A stretch of 36,317 nt of DNA from Allomyces arbusculus (taxonomy: Eukaryota > Blastocladiomycota > Blastocladiomycetes > Blastocladiales > Blastocladiaceae). Every line of letters starts with the position of its first letter. Positions within the stretch are counted from its first letter, which is position 1. The notes beneath the pieces are model-generated. The model did no database searches. It was not told the DNA's origin and saw only the letters and a program-made list of their open reading frames with translations. The DNA lies in contig JADHYV010000113.1 in the NCBI GenBank assembly GCA_027604705.1, positions 7,548 to 43,864 on the forward strand, read 5' to 3'. Shown piece by piece: positions 33,901 through 36,317 of this stretch. A program made the position numbers and the translations under genes.

Positions 33901-36317
33901 GAGTATATTTGCGACTGGAGCGGTGTCCTCAAGGCGCTTGGCATTCATGACCGCTGGGTGTCTGGCAAGGAGCCTTTTGGCCAGTGTTACTCGTACGAAC
34001 AACGATGAGGGTCCTCCAATGCCAATTCCTGATTCCGCTCGCCTCCAACTCATTTCAAGCTGGCTAATTCTCATTGTAGGTTTGGGTGCTGCACGGAAGC
34101 AATGAATCTCAAGATCATCTACGCTCAGCAGTGCATCAATGGCCGCGCGTGTGTTCCTGTTCTGAACAGTGCATTCAGCACCAAGGGTGACTCTGCCGCG
34201 TACGAGGCCAAGCTTGCTGAGAACACGTATGTCGAGATTGCATACGAGGTGTGCATCAGCTCCAAGATCAAGTTCATTTCCAAGATCTTGGGCGATCCCG
34301 ATAAAAAGGGAACGTGTGCGTTTGTTTCTGACCTCTCATGAACGGCATAGTCAGTTGGCACCTGTACTCAATCCCTCGCTTCACCTGTGCTTACGTAGGT
34401 ATTGCCGGTTTTCACCTGCGACTGTACTTCTTCCGCGGTGTGATCTCGTTCGACATGGGTTCGTCTTGTTTCATTGTTGTTCCTCATCAGTGAATGCTCG
34501 ATCTGCTGACCTGAACCGCTGTAGAGATCAGCCTGTTTGGTATCATCAGGGCGACGATTGCAATCGCGTTCAAGGCTTGGGAGCCTCTTGCTGCTGTCTG
34601 CAACGTCGACTATTGCAAAAAGGTTCGTCTAGCTGGTTTTCTATTCTCTCATTCTATTTCGCTCACTCACAATGACTATATTAAAGTGGTATTGCTCGGC
34701 TCCGATTGGGTCCGCCGATATTGGCGTGTATTTTGGCGTCGAATTCTTTAAGTGGAAGAAGATTGTCGCCGACTTCCATTCGACCCCAGAGGCAAAATGT
34801 GACCGCGGCAAGCTACCAGCTGCACCGGCGGCGATCTCTGGCGACGAGCTGACACAGCGCATGGGCGGCAAGATTCTCGGTGGTTATTACCCGAACTGGT
34901 CGTACTATCACAGCGGCCTCATGGGCATCGACCAGGTGCTTTGACTTCCTTTTCGCAGCATAAACACCCATTTTTCGTTTGGGTCCTCATCACTGCATTT
35001 TCTCCGCGAAGATGGCCCCACAGGTCACGCATATCATGTACGGCTTCTCGACCATCTCGTACTCACCCGAACTCGACGTTTGGTACCTCGACTCGGCCGA
35101 CCTGTGGGCCGACATGGGTGATTGCGTCGGCGTACGTGTTTGCTGCGCTTTTCGATTTGCGTTGAGATCATTGTTTCGCGACAGCGCACAAACTGACTCT
35201 CTTTATTGCTCCTGCTCCCAGGTCGACAAGATCATGTGCCAGACCAAGGACAAGGTCGAGGGATGCATGCCGTTTGGCAGAGAGCTTGAGTGCGAGCCGG
35301 GCAAGATCAGTCTCGTCCCGACGTTGGGCGCGGGCGCGGGTACTGGCAAGTGCCCCACGTCCACGTGCTACAACGCGGGCGGCGTGCCGAACCCGCCGCG
35401 GACCATTCCATGCAACACCATTTTTGACGAGCGCATGGGCCTGCGCACCAAGGGCGGCACACCGCAAATGTGCGGCCAGTTCAACTGGATTCTCAACGGC
35501 CTGCCCATTGTGTCGCCTGACACACGCGTCATTCTCTTGATTGGCGGGTGGTATGACTCGTCGTACTGGAGCCAGGCGACGAGCCCCAAGTACATTGACA
35601 AGCTCGTCGAGTCGATTGGGTCGTGGCTCGACGTGATTCCGTTTGACGGTGTCGACATCGACTGGGAGGTGCGTTTCTTGCTCCGCTGATACTTCTCGGT
35701 GGTGCTCCATGAATCTCGGCTCGTCAAATGTGTGCGCTCACCTAGTGTTCATTTATGCCCGTCTAGTTCCCCGGGTTCGAGCACGGCGGCGAGCCGCTGC
35801 CGGGCGCGCCCAAAGTCGGCGATCCAGAGGTCACAACCGACTGCTCCAAGGGTGCTTGCCAGTACGGCGACCGGCGCGACGACGGCGCGCGGTACATTAG
35901 CTTGATTACCAAGCTTCGGCAGCGTCTCAACCGCAGCGGTTTGCGCGGCGACGGTCGCTCGCGGCATGGGTCGCCATTGGAGATTTCGATTGCCGCTCCT
36001 GGTACGCTTTTTGGACATTTTCGACTCTGGCCGTATTCCCGACTTGGCGACTGTTGATACTGATCACTTTGACGCTCAAATCATCAGCCGGGTTTGACAA
36101 GCTCGAAAAGTTACAGCTCAAGGCGCTCTGCGACAACCTCGACCGCTTCCACCTGGTACAGATTGAAGCAATGCGATTTGTTGCGCGCGACGCATCTGCT
36201 GAGCATGGATCACTGACCATACCGCCGTCCGTGCTCGACAACAGATGACCTACGACTTCCACGGCGCATGGGACGGCATCACAAATCACCAGGCGCACTT
36301 TTACGACAAGACGCCGG
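30909..36317 (+). CDS. Secreted multi-LysM GH18 chitinase (3' end off window)
   Basis: This predicted secreted enzyme cleaves chitin and carries many chitin-binding LysM modules. Thirteen exons: 30909-31131, 31238-31954, 32039-33749, 33850-33992, 34080-34315, 34399-34437, 34525-34622, 34687-34935, 35012-35131, 35222-35668, 35767-36001, 36088-36155, 36245-end, over 1450 codons. An N-terminal hydrophobic signal (FALTVAAVFVLLSAML, AFAAG) is followed by about ten LysM repeats, an unassigned Cys-containing spacer (about 33010-34860), and the GH18 barrel from KILGGYYPNWSYY. The catalytic motif FDGVDIDWE ends exon 10, with proton-donor Glu intact; ILLIGGW and MTYDFHGAWDG are also present. One base appears missing within exon 3 near 32500 (CCCC run): the frame changes between LysM7 and LysM8 although both sides are well conserved, which suggests a sequence error. 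Phases elsewhere all agree, so one gene is likely. Confidence 0.88.
31035..32990 (+). repeat. Array of ten LysM repeats (plus a degenerate eleventh after it)
   Basis: Each unit is about 50 residues with the pattern C...YTVxxGDxCWxIAxxxGxxxxxLxxLNPGxxCxxLQxGQxxCV. Units 3 (around 31510-31650) and 4 (around 31710-31850) are nearly identical over GDYCWAIANSNGLDVA and NPGLNCDALQLGQVLCV. Unit 1 is close to them. Units 6 to 10 are more diverged. A further copy at about 32995-33120 (VCQQWTLVNTTNLGCADF) is degenerate. Thr/Pro-rich linkers separate units 2/3, 3/4 and 5/6. Confidence 0.92.

Noticed and set aside
30909-36317. Two separate genes, a LysM protein and a GH18 chitinase
   Set aside because: All exons between 33749 and 35012 join in consistent phases without a stop, and the chitinase part has no signal peptide or good start of its own.

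Overview
This is a GC-rich nuclear segment from a eukaryote, most likely a fungus. The support is a secreted LysM plus GH18 chitinase and core genes resembling fungal or opisthokont forms (SEC65, MDM35, SNF4, CWC2). Most introns whose two ends can be read are 56-107 bp. High GC, many introns and very Ala-rich proteins would suit an early-diverging lineage such as Blastocladiomycota or chytrids, but that placement is inference. There are no bacterial features, no clear RNA genes, and no transposon or virus remnant that I can recognise.

Gene models were built by hand from reading frames, splice sites and remembered family alignments. Exon phases were checked, and every model closes in frame except the chitinase, which has one apparent one-base break. 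Order: SNF4 (-, 3' end off window), NDUFS3 (-), SEC65/SRP19 (+), CWC2 (-), an unrecognised 1402-residue Pro/Ala-rich protein with basic clusters (+), DCN1 (-), RRM-cyclophilin PPIE/CYP33 (+), an unresolved 1.7 kb gap, a 1965-residue kinesin-7/CENP-E-like motor (-), eIF2 gamma (+), MDM35/TRIAP1 (+), proteasome beta3 PUP3 (-), NOP14 (+), a 1.1 kb gap, and a multi-LysM GH18 chitinase (+, 3' end off window).

Most of the window is core housekeeping: energy sensing, respiratory complex I, protein targeting, splicing, neddylation, mitosis, translation, mitochondrial lipid transfer, protein degradation and 18S rRNA processing. Genes are tightly packed and mostly alternate strand, giving several divergent pairs with 358-657 bp between start codons. 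They do not form one pathway.

The less ordinary parts are the chitinase (about ten LysM repeats, an unassigned cysteine-rich spacer, then the catalytic domain), the Pro/Ala-rich protein, the kinesin with its disordered spacer, and the splice signals. Of 53 inferred introns, about 33 have donors of the form GTNCG (21 are GTACG), while GTAAGT occurs once. Three introns appear to be GC-AG.
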